From Citrobacter freundii (GTDB lineage Bacteria > Pseudomonadota > Gammaproteobacteria > Enterobacterales > Enterobacteriaceae): a stretch of DNA of 64,000 nt. The first letter of the stretch is position 1, and the number at the start of each line of letters is the position of its first letter. The notes under the pieces are model-generated. The model was not told the DNA's origin, did no database searches, and saw only the letters and a list, made by a program, of their open reading frames with translations. The DNA lies in the NCBI RefSeq assembly GCF_011077955.1, contig NZ_JAALBX010000001.1, positions 1 to 64,000 of the forward strand. Direction: 5' to 3'. A program made the position numbers and the translations under genes. This document shows, one piece after another, positions 17,593 to 29,011 of this stretch.

Positions 17593-19728
17593 CTACTGTT
17601 TTAACACCCTCACCCGATAAATCCCGTCTTCACCGCGTTTCGCACCGTGAATATCTGTTTCAAAGCCGGGATAGTGACGGCCTATCGAACAGAGCATTAA
17701 CAGGAAATCGAGCACCGCACGGCTTTCCGGGGTGACCCGTTCGCCTGGCATCACCAGCGGTACGCCCGGAGGATAAGGCAGGATCATATTCGCGGAAACC
17801 CGATTAATCAGATTATCAAGCTCTACGGTTTCGATATTGCCTTTCACCTGCTGTTGATACATCTGGTGCGGGGTTAATTGCATTTCCGGCAAGACATCAA
17901 AAGCTTTGAGCATCAATTGCGGCAAGTCATGCTGTTTTATCAGGTTATGGATTCCCTGCGCCAGGGTCTGGATCCGCATGTTGCGATAAAAATCAGGATC
18001 TTCGGCATACAGATCCGGCAGCATGTTTTTTACCCGCAGGTTAAGATCATAGGCGCGTTTGAATTCCATCAGCCCGCGCAGCAGTCCCATCGCCCGGGTT
18101 TTATCGATCCCGATACTGAACAGGAACAAGAGATTGTAAGGGCCTGTTTTTTCCACCACGACGCCGCGTTCATCCAGAAACTTCGCCACCAGCGCTGCGG
18201 GGATCCCCTCCTCCGCCATATTACCCTGCTCATCCATACCCGGCGTCAGGATCGTCACTTTCACCGGATCGAGAAACATATGATTTTCATCGGCGTGGGT
18301 GAATCCGTGCCAGTCCTCGCCCGGCGCAATCGGCCAGCAATCCGCTTCGTCAATCGCTTCCGGCTGCCAGATATCGTAAAACCAGCCGTCGGCCTCTTCA
18401 CGCAAGCGCTGCACTTCCTTGCGAAAATGTAGCGCACGCTCCACTGAGCGATTAATAAGGCGTTTACCGGGATTACCGCGCAGCATTGCGGCCGCCGTCT
18501 CGATGGATGCCACCAGTGGATAGCTTGGTGATGTTGTGGTGTGCATCATATAGGCTTCATTAAAGGTTTCTTCGTCGTAGTCGCCTTTAATATGGATAAG
18601 CGACGCCTGGGAAAAGGCTGCCAGCATTTTGTGCGTCGACTGCGTTTCAAAGATGACTTTCCCCGGCGTGCGCTCGCCGCTCATGCCGCTCTTACCATTA
18701 TAGATGGGGTGAAAATGGGTGTAAGGCACCCAGGCGGAGTCGAAATGAATCGAGGGAACGTCAAGAGTCTGCTTAATCCAGGTGGTGTTATAAAGCAGGC
18801 CGTCGTAGGTGGAATTAGTAATTACCGCATGAACCGGCCACTGAGCGTTGGGGGTGTCTTGTACTTTTTGGGCAATGGACTCGCTGGAAAACTCCCGCTT
18901 TGGGATGCCACCCAGAATACCCAGCGCGTTACGCGTCGGCTTCATCCATAACGGGATGATGTCGCTCATCATCAAGAGATGGGTCATGGATTTATGGCAG
19001 TTGCGATCTACAAGCATCGTACTGCCTGAAGGGGCGGCGTACATGCCGACGATTTTATTGGATGTCGAGGTGCCGTTGGTCACCATATAGCTTTGCTCTG
19101 CGCCAAAGGTGCGGGCCACGTATTCTTCCGCTTCCAGATGCGGGCCGGTATGGTCCAGCAGCGAACCGAGCTCAGTGACGGAAATGGAGACATCGGATTT
19201 TAGGGTATTGGCACCGAAGAAGTCGTAAAACAGGCAACCCACCGGGCTTTTCTGGTAAGCCGTGCCGGCCATATGACCCGGGGTACAGAAAGTATATTTC
19301 CCTTCCCGCACATACTGAAACAGCGCTCTGGTAAACGGCGGGGTGATAGCGTCCAGGTATTCATTGGTATTCTGGCGGATACGCTGACTGATATCGTCCG
19401 CGCTCCCTAACCCATATTCGAAAAACCATATCGCCATTCGCATTTCATGCGCGCTGACGTCCATCGTTGAATGGGTATTTATAAAGGCATACAGCGGGAG
19501 GTATTCGTTTAACTCATTGATGTCGCCGCAGAGTTCTATGCCGTGCTCATCCCAGTCAAAGATAACGCCGCAAATTCGCGGGTTATGTTCAATAAGCTTC
19601 AGGAGATCGAGATTGTTTTTCGGCCAGATTAACTGAAACCCCAGCCCTTGCAGCGCCTGCTCCAGCTCCTGCATCGGCTCATCTTTGTATAACGCCCCTT
19701 GCGGCCCCATGATGGCAATAATATTCAA
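17593..19728 (-). CDS. ldcC: Constitutive lysine decarboxylase LdcC
   Basis: LdcC decarboxylates lysine to cadaverine at low level, independent of the acid/lysine induction that controls CadA. The 711-residue protein has wing, PLP core (STHKMLA, Lys367) and C-terminal domains, and is LdcC-like rather than CadA-like (MNIIAIMGPQGALYKDEP; LDFLLMLCSIGRHYPGFETDIHGAKR). Arg97 and Arg206 of the ppGpp site are conserved. The start codon is TTG at 19726-19728 behind a perfect AGGAGGT site, a rare start that may limit expression. It lies between accA and gloA2 as in E. coli. Confidence 0.95.
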   Translation of the reverse strand: MNIIAIMGPQGALYKDEPMQELEQALQGLGFQLIWPKNNLDLLKLIEHNPRICGVIFDWDEHGIELCGDINELNEYLPLYAFINTHSTMDVSAHEMRMAIWFFEYGLGSADDISQRIRQNTNEYLDAITPPFTRALFQYVREGKYTFCTPGHMAGTAYQKSPVGCLFYDFFGANTLKSDVSISVTELGSLLDHTGPHLEAEEYVARTFGAEQSYMVTNGTSTSNKIVGMYAAPSGSTMLVDRNCHKSMTHLLMMSDIIPLWMKPTRNALGILGGIPKREFSSESIAQKVQDTPNAQWPVHAVITNSTYDGLLYNTTWIKQTLDVPSIHFDSAWVPYTHFHPIYNGKSGMSGERTPGKVIFETQSTHKMLAAFSQASLIHIKGDYDEETFNEAYMMHTTTSPSYPLVASIETAAAMLRGNPGKRLINRSVERALHFRKEVQRLREEADGWFYDIWQPEAIDEADCWPIAPGEDWHGFTHADENHMFLDPVKVTILTPGMDEQGNMAEEGIPAALVAKFLDERGVVVEKTGPYNLLFLFSIGIDKTRAMGLLRGLMEFKRAYDLNLRVKNMLPDLYAEDPDFYRNMRIQTLAQGIHNLIKQHDLPQLMLKAFDVLPEMQLTPHQMYQQQVKGNIETVELDNLINRVSANMILPYPPGVPLVMPGERVTPESRAVLDFLLMLCSIGRHYPGFETDIHGAKRGEDGIYRVRVLKQ

Positions 19729-19795
19729 CGCGTACCTCCTGGCAAAAATTCACCTCTAAGCATAGTTTACTGCGCTTACGAACCGGTCCGGGAAT

Positions 19796-19824
19796 AAAAA
19801 AAGGGCCGCTTTCGCGACCCTTTT
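19796..19824 (-). terminator. Terminator downstream of accA
   Basis: On the minus strand AAGGGTCGC and GCGGCCCTT pair around a GAAA tetraloop, followed by TTTTTTTATT. It lies between accA and ldcC and should end the long lpx-dnaE-accA transcript. Confidence 0.88.
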
Positions 19825-19843
19825 CAGAATAACTGCCCGTTTA

Positions 19844-20803
19844 TCAGGCGTAGCCGTAGCTCATCAGACGTTGATAACGACGATCCAGCAGCTCATCTTT
19901 GCTAAGCACGTCGAGATCGGCCAAATCCGCCAGCAACTGCGCTTTCAGTGACTCCGCCATTGCTTGCGGGTTACGATGCGCGCCGCCCAGCGGCTCAGGG
20001 ATCACGGTATCAATCAGCTTCAGTTCTTTCAGACGCGGCGCGATGATGCCCATGGCGTCTGCGGCGATCGGCGCTTTGTCCGCGCTTTTCCACAGAATAG
20101 AAGCACAACCTTCAGGCGAGATAACCGAATAAGTGCTGTATTGCAGCATGTTGACTTTATCGCCCACGCCAATCGCCAGCGCGCCGCCGGAGCCGCCTTC
20201 ACCGATAACGGTGCAGATGACCGGCACTTTCAGGCGCGACATTTCACGCAGGTTGCGCGCAATCGCTTCTGACTGGCCGCGCTCTTCCGCGCCAACCCCC
20301 GGATACGCGCCCGGGGTGTCGATGAAAGTAATGATCGGCATAGAGAAACGCTCGGCCATTTCCATCAAACGCAGTGCTTTGCGATAACCTTCCGGCGCAG
20401 GCATACCAAAGTTACGACGGATCTTCTCTTTGGTTTCACGGCCTTTCTGATGACCAATGACCATGACCGGACGATCGGCCAGGCGCGCAATCCCGCCGAC
20501 AATCGCTTTATCGTCAGCAAAGGCACGATCGCCTGCCAGCTCGTCGAATTCGTCAAACGCCATGCGCAGATAATCAAGGGTGTACGGGCGTTGTGGATGG
20601 CGCGCTAGTTGCGCCACCTGCCATGCACCCAGGTCGGCGAAGATTTTACGTGTCAGTTCTACGCTTTTTTCGCGCAGACGATGCACTTCTTCGTCGATGT
20701 TAATATCCAGTTTTTCATCCTGACGGCTCACCGCCGTCAGGGAATCGATTTTCGCTTCCAGCTCGGCAATCGGCTGTTCGAAATCAAGGAAATTCAGACT
20801 CAT
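19844..20803 (-). CDS. accA: Acetyl-CoA carboxylase carboxyltransferase subunit alpha
   Basis: AccA with AccD transfers the carboxyl group from biotin-AccB to acetyl-CoA, making malonyl-CoA for fatty acid synthesis. The 319-residue protein matches the E. coli length. Visible crotonase-fold motifs are [40 protein letters not shown] and [17 protein letters not shown], the last forming the oxyanion-hole glycines. It starts 12 bases after the dnaE stop, suggesting co-transcription that links membrane synthesis to the replication gene. Confidence 0.97.
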   Translation of the reverse strand: MSLNFLDFEQPIAELEAKIDSLTAVSRQDEKLDINIDEEVHRLREKSVELTRKIFADLGAWQVAQLARHPQRPYTLDYLRMAFDEFDELAGDRAFADDKAIVGGIARLADRPVMVIGHQKGRETKEKIRRNFGMPAPEGYRKALRLMEMAERFSMPIITFIDTPGAYPGVGAEERGQSEAIARNLREMSRLKVPVICTVIGEGGSGGALAIGVGDKVNMLQYSTYSVISPEGCASILWKSADKAPIAADAMGIIAPRLKELKLIDTVIPEPLGGAHRNPQAMAESLKAQLLADLADLDVLSKDELLDRRYQRLMSYGYA

Positions 20804-20815
20804 AATATTCCTGTA

Positions 20816-23800
20816 TTAGTCAAACTCCAGTTCCACCTGCTCCGAACCAATCAGGCCACGCAAATCGTTAAGTAAACGATCGCTCGGAGAGACACGCCAT
20901 GTTGCGCCAAAACGCAGTCTTGCGCGTGCATCCGCCCTCTGATAGTAGAGATGTACTGGAATGGTTCCCGAACGATGGGGTTCCAGAGACTGACGGAGTC
21001 GGTTTAAAAGCTGGTCATCAATTTGCCTGTCCGTCAGCGAGATAGCAAGCCCGCGCGCATACTTTTCGCGGGCATCTGCAATGTCCATCACTTCGCGGGC
21101 GGTCATTTTAAGGCCTCCGCTAAAGTCATCAAAGCTGACCTGTCCGCTGACGATTAGGATCCGGTCTTGTTCCAGCAGATGCTGGTATTTTTCCAGCGCA
21201 TCGGTGAATAACATCACCTCAAGCCGCCCGGAGCGGTCATCTAAGGTGCAGATGCCGATACGATTGCCTCGCTTGGTGACCATAACCCGCGATGCAATCA
21301 CAAGCCCCGCAGCCGTGATAACTTTACCACGCTCTGTCGGGTGCATATCTTTCAGACGCATGCCACCGACATAGCGTTCAATTTCTTTCAGATACTGGTT
21401 GATGGGGTGCCCGGTCAGATAAAGACCCAGCGTTTCCCGCTCACCATCCAATACCGTTTGTTCAGGCCATGGCTGGCAGTTGGCATAGGATTTTTCAATC
21501 TGCTCCGGCTCTTCCGCCAGCACGCCGAACATATCCGCCTGGCCGATGGCCTCCGCTTTAGCGTGCTGATCCGCCGCTTTCAATGCATCGCCCAATGAAT
21601 TCATCAGCGCGGCGCGGTGCGGGCCAAGGCGATCAAACGCCCCAGACATAATCAGTTTTTCCAGCACCCGACGGTTAAGCTTTTTGGTGTCGGTACGCGC
21701 GCACAGGTCAAACAACTCGCGGAAATACCCACCCTGGTTACGCGCTTCGATAATGGCCTCAATGGGGCCTTCGCCCACGCCTTTAATCGCGCCGATACCG
21801 TAAACAATTTCGCCGTCATCGTTGACGTGGAAATGGTAAAGCCCGGAGTTAATGTCCGGCGGGAGGATCTTAAGCCCCATGCGCCAGCACTCATCCACCA
21901 GCCCCACGACCTTGTCGGTGTTGTCCATATCCGCCGTCATTACCGCCGCCATAAACTCCGCCGGGTAATGCGCCTTCAGCCAAAGCGTTTGGTAGGATAC
22001 CAGAGCATAGGCCGCCGAGTGCGATTTGTTAAATCCATACCCTGCGAATTTTTCCACAAGGTCGAAGATTTTCATCGCCAGCTCGCCGTCAACGCCATTA
22101 TTTCTGGCGCCTTCTTCAAACACCGAGCGCTGTTTGGCCATCTCTTCAGGTTTCTTTTTACCCATCGCACGACGCAACATATCCGCGCCGCCAAGGGTAT
22201 AACCGGAAAGCACCTGGGCTATCTGCATTACCTGTTCCTGATACAGGATAATGCCGTAGGTCGGCTCCAGCACAGGTTTCAGGCTTTCATGCTGCCATTG
22301 AATATCCGGGTAGGAAATGGCTTCACGTCCGTGTTTACGGTCGATAAAGTTATCCACCATGCCCGACTGTAATGGCCCCGGGCGAAACAGCGCCACCAGT
22401 GCGATCATGTCTTCGAAACAGTCAGGCTGCAGGCGTTTAATCAGGTCTTTCATGCCGCGCGATTCAAGCTGGAACACCGCGGTGGTTTCCGAGCGCTGAA
22501 GCATATCGAAACTTTTCTTGTCATCCAGCGGGATCGCGGCGATATCAATCGGCTCAAGCCCCTGCTTCGCCCGGCGCGGGTTGATCATCTTCAACGCCCA
22601 GTCGATGATGGTCAACGTGCGCAGTCCAAGGAAGTCGAACTTCACCAGGCCCGCGTATTCCACGTCGTTTTTATCGAACTGCGTCACCGGGTGTTGACCC
22701 ATTTCGTCGCAATAAAGCGGCGCGAAATCGGTGATTTTCGTCGGCGCGATAACCACACCGCCCGCGTGCTTGCCGGCGTTGCGGGTTACCCCTTCGAGCT
22801 TGCGCGCCATATCAATAAGCGCTCTGACTTCTTCATCCGCCTCGTAGATTTCAGGCAGTTGCGGCTCGGCTTCAAACGCTTTCGCAAGCGTCATGCCCGG
22901 ATCGGGCGGCACCAGTTTCGAAATACGATCGACGAACCCATAGGGGTGCCCCAGTACGCGTCCGACATCGCGAATAACGGCTTTCGCCGCCATCGTACCG
23001 AAGGTGATAATTTGCGATACCGCTTCGCGACCGTACATCTCCGCCACGTGGTCGATAACCTGATCGCGCTTCTCCATACAGAAGTCGACGTCAAAATCAG
23101 GCATAGACACACGTTCCGGGTTAAGGAAACGTTCGAACAGCAAGTCGAATTCAAGCGGATCGAGATCGGTTATCTTAAGGGCATAGGCCACCAGCGAACC
23201 TGCGCCGGAACCACGTCCTGGCCCCACTGGTACGCCATTGTCTTTTGACCACTGGATAAATTCCATGACTATTAAAAAGTAGCCCGGAAAGCCCATCTGG
23301 TTGATAACCTGGAGTTCAATATCCAGACGTTCATCGTAGGGTGGACGCTTTTCCGCCCGCTCGGCAGGGTCAGGAAACAGGAATTCCAGACGCGCTTCGA
23401 GGCCCTCTTTGGACTTCGCCACCAGGAAGTCTTCAGTCGTCATGTCGCCTGTCGGGAATTGCGGCAGGAAATATTCGCCGAGGCGGACCGTCACGTTACA
23501 GCGCTTAGCTATCTCAACGCTGTTTTCCAGCGCTTCCGGGATATCCGAGAACAGCTCGCACATCTCGTCTTCGCTGCGCATATATTGCTGCGTGGAATAA
23601 TTACGCGGACGCTTGGGATCGTCCAGGGTAAAACCGTCATGAATGGCGACACGAATTTCGTGTGCATCGAAATCGTCCGCATCAATAAAGCGCACATCAT
23701 TGGTGGCGACGACCGGGATACCTTTCTCTTCCGCTAGCGCAACGGCGGCATGAAGATACCGCTCTTCGTCAGTGCGCCCGGTGCGGATGAGTTCCAGATA

Positions 23801-24298
23801 GAACCGGTCGGCAAAGTGCTGTTGGTAAAAATCCAGGCATTGATCGACAAGCGCCATATTTCCGCGCAACAAGCTCTTGCCGACATCGCCCTGACGTGCG
23901 CCAGAAAGCAGGATTAACCCTTCGGCATACTCAACCAGCCAGTCGAGGTCGATAAACGGTCCGGCAGCGCCGTAGCCGCGCTGATAGGCGCGAGAAATGA
24001 GCAGTGTAAGGTTCTGGTAGCCCGTGTTATTCGCCGCCAACACCGTAAGTTGGTTAAGCTCATCCCCCATCAGCGGGTTATGAACATGAAAATCAGCCCC
24101 GATAATTGGCTTCAAGCCGGCGCCATGCGCGCCCCCGTAAAACTTAACCAGACCGCACAGGTTGGTGAAGTCGGTGATCGCCAGCGCAGGCATACCGAGC
24201 GCGGCCGCCTTTTTTATCAGCGGTCCCGTCTTGGCAAGCCCATCGATCATGGAATAGTCACTGTGCACCCGCAGGTGTACAAAACGAGGTTCAGCCAT
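20816..24298 (-). CDS. dnaE: DNA polymerase III subunit alpha
   Basis: DnaE is the replicative polymerase subunit. The 1160-residue protein has an N-terminal PHP domain ([17 protein letters not shown]), the C-family polymerase core with acidic residues in PDFDVDFC and [15 protein letters not shown], a tandem helix-hairpin-helix region, the beta-clamp motif QADMF (about residue 920), an OB fold and the C-terminal tau-binding domain. The length equals the E. coli protein. It lies between rnhB and accA with short gaps, as in the known lpxB-rnhB-dnaE-accA unit. Confidence 0.98.
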   Translation of the reverse strand: MAEPRFVHLRVHSDYSMIDGLAKTGPLIKKAAALGMPALAITDFTNLCGLVKFYGGAHGAGLKPIIGADFHVHNPLMGDELNQLTVLAANNTGYQNLTLLISRAYQRGYGAAGPFIDLDWLVEYAEGLILLSGARQGDVGKSLLRGNMALVDQCLDFYQQHFADRFYLELIRTGRTDEERYLHAAVALAEEKGIPVVATNDVRFIDADDFDAHEIRVAIHDGFTLDDPKRPRNYSTQQYMRSEDEMCELFSDIPEALENSVEIAKRCNVTVRLGEYFLPQFPTGDMTTEDFLVAKSKEGLEARLEFLFPDPAERAEKRPPYDERLDIELQVINQMGFPGYFLIVMEFIQWSKDNGVPVGPGRGSGAGSLVAYALKITDLDPLEFDLLFERFLNPERVSMPDFDVDFCMEKRDQVIDHVAEMYGREAVSQIITFGTMAAKAVIRDVGRVLGHPYGFVDRISKLVPPDPGMTLAKAFEAEPQLPEIYEADEEVRALIDMARKLEGVTRNAGKHAGGVVIAPTKITDFAPLYCDEMGQHPVTQFDKNDVEYAGLVKFDFLGLRTLTIIDWALKMINPRRAKQGLEPIDIAAIPLDDKKSFDMLQRSETTAVFQLESRGMKDLIKRLQPDCFEDMIALVALFRPGPLQSGMVDNFIDRKHGREAISYPDIQWQHESLKPVLEPTYGIILYQEQVMQIAQVLSGYTLGGADMLRRAMGKKKPEEMAKQRSVFEEGARNNGVDGELAMKIFDLVEKFAGYGFNKSHSAAYALVSYQTLWLKAHYPAEFMAAVMTADMDNTDKVVGLVDECWRMGLKILPPDINSGLYHFHVNDDGEIVYGIGAIKGVGEGPIEAIIEARNQGGYFRELFDLCARTDTKKLNRRVLEKLIMSGAFDRLGPHRAALMNSLGDALKAADQHAKAEAIGQADMFGVLAEEPEQIEKSYANCQPWPEQTVLDGERETLGLYLTGHPINQYLKEIERYVGGMRLKDMHPTERGKVITAAGLVIASRVMVTKRGNRIGICTLDDRSGRLEVMLFTDALEKYQHLLEQDRILIVSGQVSFDDFSGGLKMTAREVMDIADAREKYARGLAISLTDRQIDDQLLNRLRQSLEPHRSGTIPVHLYYQRADARARLRFGATWRVSPSDRLLNDLRGLIGSEQVELEFD

Positions 24299-24332
24299 CT
24301 TAGTATCCGATTAACTCTGTGCGCGGTGCTTA

Positions 24333-24926
24333 TTACACCAGATTGAGTGCGCGTTTTACCGGCGCAAAACTGCGGCGGTGATGTTCGGTCGCGCCGTGCT
24401 CAGCAAGCCTCTCCAGATGGAAGGCGGTAGGATAGCCCTTATGTTGAGCGAAGCCATATTGGGGAAAGCAACTGTCTAATGCTGCCATTTCCGCATCGCG
24501 CGTCACTTTGGCAAGTATTGATGCTGCGCTGATTTCTGCCACCCGGCTATCGCCTTTTACAACCGCCATCGAGGGCATAGGAAGCGCCGGACAACGGTTG
24601 CCGTCTATCAGCACATATTCCGGTACGACAGATAAGCCCGCCACCGCGCGCTGCATAGCAAGCATGGTGGCATGAAGGATGTTGAGTTCGTCGATTTCAT
24701 GCGGTTCAGCCCGGCCCAGACTCCAGCACAATGCTTTTTCCGTGATCTCGCTAAACAACGCGAGCCGACGCTTTTCTGACAATTTTTTGGAATCAGCAAG
24801 CCCGATAATAGGACGGTTGGGATCGAGGATCACGGCTGCGGTGACGACTGCGCCAACCAACGGGCCGCGCCCTACTTCGTCCACTCCCGCAACAAGATGG
24901 GTATGCGGATAGATAAATTCGATCAT
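24333..24926 (-). CDS. rnhB: Ribonuclease HII
   Basis: RnhB cuts 5' of single ribonucleotides in DNA, starting ribonucleotide excision repair, and also degrades RNA-DNA hybrids. The 197-residue protein has the DE pair in [16 protein letters not shown] and the later acidic residues in VLIDGN and [12 protein letters not shown], giving the RNase H catalytic set. It overlaps lpxB by 4 bases (24923-24926). Confidence 0.96.
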   Translation of the reverse strand: MIEFIYPHTHLVAGVDEVGRGPLVGAVVTAAVILDPNRPIIGLADSKKLSEKRRLALFSEITEKALCWSLGRAEPHEIDELNILHATMLAMQRAVAGLSVVPEYVLIDGNRCPALPMPSMAVVKGDSRVAEISAASILAKVTRDAEMAALDSCFPQYGFAQHKGYPTAFHLERLAEHGATEHHRRSFAPVKRALNLV

Positions 24927-26071
24927 TGGGCTAACTCCAGTACTGCATCCGCCGCCTGTTCGTCAGCATTACAACGAATTTGCTCATGCAACTGGCGGAA
25001 GGTTTCATGCATTTCTTCACTTTTCGCGCCGCCATCCAGCAACGGCAACAACGCAGCACAAAGGTTGTCGGGCGTGCATTCATCCTGAAGCAGTTCTTTA
25101 ACCAGCTCACGTCGCGCCAGCAAGTTGGGTAGTGAGACATAATCGGTTTTCACCAGGCGTTTCGCCAGCCAGAACGTGAAAGGCTTCATGCGATAACCCA
25201 CGACCATCGGGCATTTGGCCAGCATACATTCCAGCGCGGCGGTGCCGGATGCCAGTAGCGCGGCATCGCTGGCAATCATCGCCTCGCGCGCCTGCCCATC
25301 CAGCAAATGGATGATCAGATCGGGCGCAACGTCCTGTTTAATCTTTTCAAATTGCTCGCGGCGTTTTGCATTCACCAATGGCACAACTACCTGCAAATCC
25401 GGGAAACGTTCACGCAGCAATTGCGCCGTTTTCAAAAAGTCGGCACTTAGCATTTCTACTTCAGCGCCGCGACTGCCGGGCAGTATCGCAAGACAGCGCG
25501 CATCAACAGGAATGCCCAGCGCGCTGCGGGCAGCCTGTTTGTCCGGATCGAGAGGCATTGCATCGGCCATGGTATGACCGATGAAACGACACGGCACATT
25601 GAATTTGTCGTAAAACGCTTTTTCGAAAGGCAGAAACGCGAGCACAAGGTCGGTTGCTCTGCCAATTTTGAAAACGCGTTTTTGACGCCACGCCCAGACG
25701 GACGGACTGACATAGTGTATGGTGCGGATCCCGCGTTTTTTCAAATTTCCCTCAAGGGTAATATTGAAATCCGGGGCATCAATGCCGACAAAAACATCGG
25801 GCTTGAGTTCGGTAAAACGGCGTGTGAGGTCGGCACGGATATGCAAAAGACGGCGCAAGCGGCCCAGAACTTCAACCACGCCCATCACCGCCAGTTCTTC
25901 CATCTCATACCAGGCTTCACACCCTTCAGCCTGCATACGTGGGCCTGCGACACCCACAAAGCGTGCATCGGGAATACGCGCTTTTAACGCGCGAATGAGA
26001 CCTGCGCCAAGAATATCGCCGGAGGTTTCTCCGGCGACAAGGGCTATCGTTAAGGGACGCTTTTCAGGCAT
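24923..26071 (-). CDS. lpxB: Lipid-A-disaccharide synthase
   Basis: LpxB joins lipid X (2,3-diacylglucosamine-1-phosphate) and UDP-2,3-diacylglucosamine to make the lipid A disaccharide at the inner membrane. The 382-residue protein is a GT19 glycosyltransferase, starting [20 protein letters not shown] and containing [10 protein letters not shown]-like [14 protein letters not shown] and [12 protein letters not shown]. Its ATG shares a base with the lpxA stop (26071), and its end overlaps rnhB, so lpxA-lpxB-rnhB are translationally coupled. Confidence 0.97.
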   Translation of the reverse strand: MPEKRPLTIALVAGETSGDILGAGLIRALKARIPDARFVGVAGPRMQAEGCEAWYEMEELAVMGVVEVLGRLRRLLHIRADLTRRFTELKPDVFVGIDAPDFNITLEGNLKKRGIRTIHYVSPSVWAWRQKRVFKIGRATDLVLAFLPFEKAFYDKFNVPCRFIGHTMADAMPLDPDKQAARSALGIPVDARCLAILPGSRGAEVEMLSADFLKTAQLLRERFPDLQVVVPLVNAKRREQFEKIKQDVAPDLIIHLLDGQAREAMIASDAALLASGTAALECMLAKCPMVVGYRMKPFTFWLAKRLVKTDYVSLPNLLARRELVKELLQDECTPDNLCAALLPLLDGGAKSEEMHETFRQLHEQIRCNADEQAADAVLELAQ

Positions 26072-26859
26072 TAACGAATTAAACCACGCGTTGAACGTTC
26101 AAAGAAATCCATGAACGCTTGTACTTCAGGATAGTTGCCAGCGAGTTCGGCAATTTCCGGCTTGGCTTCATCCAGCGTTTTACCGCTACGGTACAACAGT
26201 TTATAGGCGTTGCGGATAGCGGTGATGGCCTCACGGCTAAAACCACGGCGTTTGAGCCCTTCGATGTTCACACCAAACGGCGTCGCGTGGTTGCCCTGGG
26301 CAATAACATACGGCGGGACGTCCTGCGCTACGCCGGAACAGCCGCCAACCATCACGTGTGCGCCAATAATGCAGAACTGGTGCACGGCGGTCATGCCGCC
26401 AATGATAGCGTAATCACCTAACGATACATGCCCCGCGAGCGTTGCGTTATTCGCAAGGATACAGCGATCGCCTACTGTACAATCATGTGCGACATGCGCG
26501 TTGATCATCAGCAGGTTATCGCTGCCCACCTTCGTCAAACCACCGCCTTGCTCGGTTCCACGATGAATCGTTACGCTTTCGCGAATGCGGTTACGGTCGC
26601 CAACTTCCACGCGAGTCGGTTCACCAGCATATTTTAAATCCTGATTCACTTCACCGATGGACGCGAACTGATAAATCTCATTATCACGACCAATTTTGGT
26701 GTGGCCGTTAATCACGACATGCGATTTCAGTACTGTACCTTCACCAATCTCAACGTGCGGACCGACGATACAAAATGGACCAATATGAACGTTAGCGCCG
26801 ATAACGGCACCGTCTTCCACAATGGCAGAGGGATGAACAAAGGCAGTTTTATCAATCAC
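26071..26859 (-). CDS. lpxA: UDP-N-acetylglucosamine O-acyltransferase
   Basis: LpxA transfers 3-hydroxymyristoyl from ACP to the 3-OH of UDP-GlcNAc, the first step of lipid A synthesis. The 262-residue protein is a left-handed beta-helix of hexapeptide repeats ([21 protein letters not shown] and onward), with the catalytic histidine in [13 protein letters not shown] and a C-terminal helical bundle. It lies 3 bases after fabZ and overlaps lpxB by one base. Confidence 0.97.
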   Translation of the reverse strand: MIDKTAFVHPSAIVEDGAVIGANVHIGPFCIVGPHVEIGEGTVLKSHVVINGHTKIGRDNEIYQFASIGEVNQDLKYAGEPTRVEVGDRNRIRESVTIHRGTEQGGGLTKVGSDNLLMINAHVAHDCTVGDRCILANNATLAGHVSLGDYAIIGGMTAVHQFCIIGAHVMVGGCSGVAQDVPPYVIAQGNHATPFGVNIEGLKRRGFSREAITAIRNAYKLLYRSGKTLDEAKPEIAELAGNYPEVQAFMDFFERSTRGLIR

Positions 26860-26862
26860 GTA

Positions 26863-27318
26863 TCAGGTCTCCCGGCTGCGTGCGCACATCATAGTAGCTT
26901 CGCAGACAACTTTGCCATCGACCAGTGCGACACCTTTAAAGCGCGTCACGCCACGACGGGTTTTCTCAAAAGTGACTTCCATAATCATTTGGTCGCCCGG
27001 CACTACCGGACGTTTGAAGCGGGCTTCATCAATGCCGGCAAAATAATAAAGCTCGCCCGGCTCCAGTTTACCCACGCTTTTGAATGCCAGAATACCGGTG
27101 GCTTGCGCCATCGCTTCCAGAATCAGCACACCTGGGAAAATCGGTTTACCAGGGAAGTGGCCCTGGAAAAACGGTTCGTTTACCGTAACGTTTTTTACTG
27201 CGCGCAGGAAGCGACCTTCTTCAAAATCCAGCACGCGATCCACTAACAAAAACGGAAAGCGATGCGGCAGAAGTTCTAAAATCTCTTCGATGTGCAGAGT
27301 ATGAGTGTCAGTAGTCAA
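26863..27318 (-). CDS. fabZ: 3-hydroxyacyl-ACP dehydratase FabZ
   Basis: FabZ removes water from 3-hydroxyacyl-ACP in fatty acid elongation and competes with LpxA for 3-hydroxymyristoyl-ACP, so it balances phospholipid against lipid A. The 151-residue hot-dog protein has the catalytic His in [14 protein letters not shown] and Glu in [10 protein letters not shown]. It is the gene directly before lpxA, as in E. coli. A GC-rich inverted repeat lies in the 114-bp gap between lpxD and fabZ. Confidence 0.97.
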   Translation of the reverse strand: MTTDTHTLHIEEILELLPHRFPFLLVDRVLDFEEGRFLRAVKNVTVNEPFFQGHFPGKPIFPGVLILEAMAQATGILAFKSVGKLEPGELYYFAGIDEARFKRPVVPGDQMIMEVTFEKTRRGVTRFKGVALVDGKVVCEATMMCARSRET

Positions 27319-27360
27319 GATACTCGTCCTGTCTCAAAATACTAAATGGCAATAATAACA

Positions 27361-27396
27361 CGGCCTGTCGGCAATCCGAAGAATGCCGACAGGCCG
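27361..27396. repeat. 13-bp perfect inverted repeat in the lpxD-fabZ gap
   Basis: CGGCCTGTCGGCA (27361-27373) is exactly repeated in reverse complement at 27384-27396, around a 10-base loop. It sits between two genes of the same strand with no T-run, so it resembles a REP/PU-type intergenic hairpin that stabilises upstream mRNA more than a terminator. I cannot tell whether it is repeated elsewhere in the genome. Confidence 0.7.
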
Positions 27397-27432
27397 CTAA
27401 ACTTTTCGTATCCAGGCGTTGGCCTGTGCGTA

Positions 27433-28458
27433 TCAGTCTTCTTTAATGACTTTACGCTCAACAGCTTTCAGGCGTTTATTCATTTCATCAATGTTCATAA
27501 CCAACGCTGCTGTTTTACGCCAAACCTTGTTGGGCTGTAGCGGAATACCTGAAGAATACACGCCAGGCTCGGAAATAGGACGCATCACCATACCCATTCC
27601 GGTAACCGTGACTTTATCGCAAATTTCCATATGGCCGTTAATCACGCTGGCACCGCCAATCATGCAATAACGACCAATTTTCAAGCTACCCGCCATAATG
27701 ACGCCGCCCGCAACAGCGGTATTGTCTCCAATCACGACGTTATGCGCAATCTGACACTGATTATCAATGATGACGCCATTGCCGATGATTGTGTCATCCA
27801 GCGCGCCACGGTCAATGGTGGTGCAAGCGCCGATCTCAACGCGATCGCCGATGATAACCCGGCCGAGCTGCGGGATCTTAATCCAATTACCGCGATCGTT
27901 GGCGTAACCAAAACCATCCGCACCGATTACGGTGCTTGACTGGATCAGGCATTGCTCGCCGATTTGGATCTCGTGGTAAATCGTCACATTTGCCCACAGG
28001 CGTGAACCTGCGCCGATGCGCGAATTTTTACCCACAAAACACCCTGCGCCGATAACGACATTATCACCGAGCTCAACGCCGGATTCGATAACGGCATTAG
28101 CGCCGACAGAGACGTTATTACCCAGCCGCGCACTGGCATCAATGACCGCACTGGGTGCGATATTCTGTGCCGGTTGAGGCGTGGTATCTAAAATTTGAGC
28201 CATGCGCGCATAAGTCAGGTAAGGGTTTTTCACTACCAGCGCGGCGCTTTTGGCAAAAGGAAGATCGTCTGCGGTCATCACAACGGCAGATGCCTGGCAT
28301 GCAGCCAGTTGCTCACGGTAACGTGAGTTTACGATGAAAGTGATTTGCCCCTCACCTGCAGATTGCATTGACGCAACGCCGGTGATGACGATATCGCCAT
28401 CACCGTGCAGCTCTGCATCCAACTGTTGGGCTAAATCAGCCAGTCGAATTGAAGGCAT
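27433..28458 (-). CDS. lpxD: UDP-3-O-(3-hydroxymyristoyl)glucosamine N-acyltransferase
   Basis: LpxD adds the second 3-hydroxymyristoyl chain, to the 2-amino group, in lipid A synthesis. The 341-residue protein has an N-terminal uridine-binding domain ([20 protein letters not shown]), a hexapeptide beta-helix, the catalytic His in [10 protein letters not shown] and a short C-terminal helix. It starts 3 bases after skp and is the E. coli length. Confidence 0.97.
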   Translation of the reverse strand: MPSIRLADLAQQLDAELHGDGDIVITGVASMQSAGEGQITFIVNSRYREQLAACQASAVVMTADDLPFAKSAALVVKNPYLTYARMAQILDTTPQPAQNIAPSAVIDASARLGNNVSVGANAVIESGVELGDNVVIGAGCFVGKNSRIGAGSRLWANVTIYHEIQIGEQCLIQSSTVIGADGFGYANDRGNWIKIPQLGRVIIGDRVEIGACTTIDRGALDDTIIGNGVIIDNQCQIAHNVVIGDNTAVAGGVIMAGSLKIGRYCMIGGASVINGHMEICDKVTVTGMGMVMRPISEPGVYSSGIPLQPNKVWRKTAALVMNIDEMNKRLKAVERKVIKED

Positions 28459-28461
28459 TAC

Positions 28462-28956
28462 TTATTTGACCTGTTTCAGCACATCAGCAGTGATGTCTTT
28501 TACATCGCTACCGTTATAAACAACGGTGTTAGCGTCCAGCACCAGATCAACGTTCTGATCGGCTGCAACTTTCTTCACTGCTGTCTGAATACGGGAAACC
28601 AGTTTGCCGCGTTCTTCGTTAGAACGACGCGCACGATCTTGCTCAAATTGCTGCGCTTTAGCTCCGAAATCCTGGCGCTGAGCCATGATGTCTTTTTCGA
28701 GCTTAGTACGATCGCTTGCTTTCATCGTAGAGCCGTCACGTTGTAAACGCTGCATTTTAGATTGCAGATCGCCTTCCTGACGTTGCAGCTCGTTACCGCG
28801 ACTTTTGAACTCATTTTCCAGAGTTTTAGACACGCCAGTAGTTTGAGCAACCTGCTGAAACAGACTTTGCATGTTCACAACAGCAACTTTATCTGCAGCC
28901 TGTGCAGACGCCGCCATGGCTAAACCGAGACCTGCAGCACATAACAACTTTTTCAC
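28462..28956 (-). CDS. skp: Periplasmic chaperone Skp (OmpH)
   Basis: Skp is a trimeric periplasmic chaperone that holds unfolded outer-membrane proteins on the way to BamA. The 164-residue precursor has a signal peptide cleaved after AQA (residue 20), then the short trimerisation strand and a long coiled-coil hairpin. It is three residues longer than K-12, with the change in the tentacle region around [18 protein letters not shown]. It lies between bamA and lpxD. Confidence 0.95.
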   Translation of the reverse strand: MKKLLCAAGLGLAMAASAQAADKVAVVNMQSLFQQVAQTTGVSKTLENEFKSRGNELQRQEGDLQSKMQRLQRDGSTMKASDRTKLEKDIMAQRQDFGAKAQQFEQDRARRSNEERGKLVSRIQTAVKKVAADQNVDLVLDANTVVYNGSDVKDITADVLKQVK

Positions 28957-29011
28957 AATAAACTCCTTACCATCCCATTAGTACCCGAAGGCACCGTTCT
29001 TTGCGTGGCCA

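Noticed and set aside
21617-22372. Plus-strand open frame of 251 codons inside dnaE
   Set aside because: Antisense to a conserved part of DNA polymerase III alpha; no recognisable domain and no start signals.
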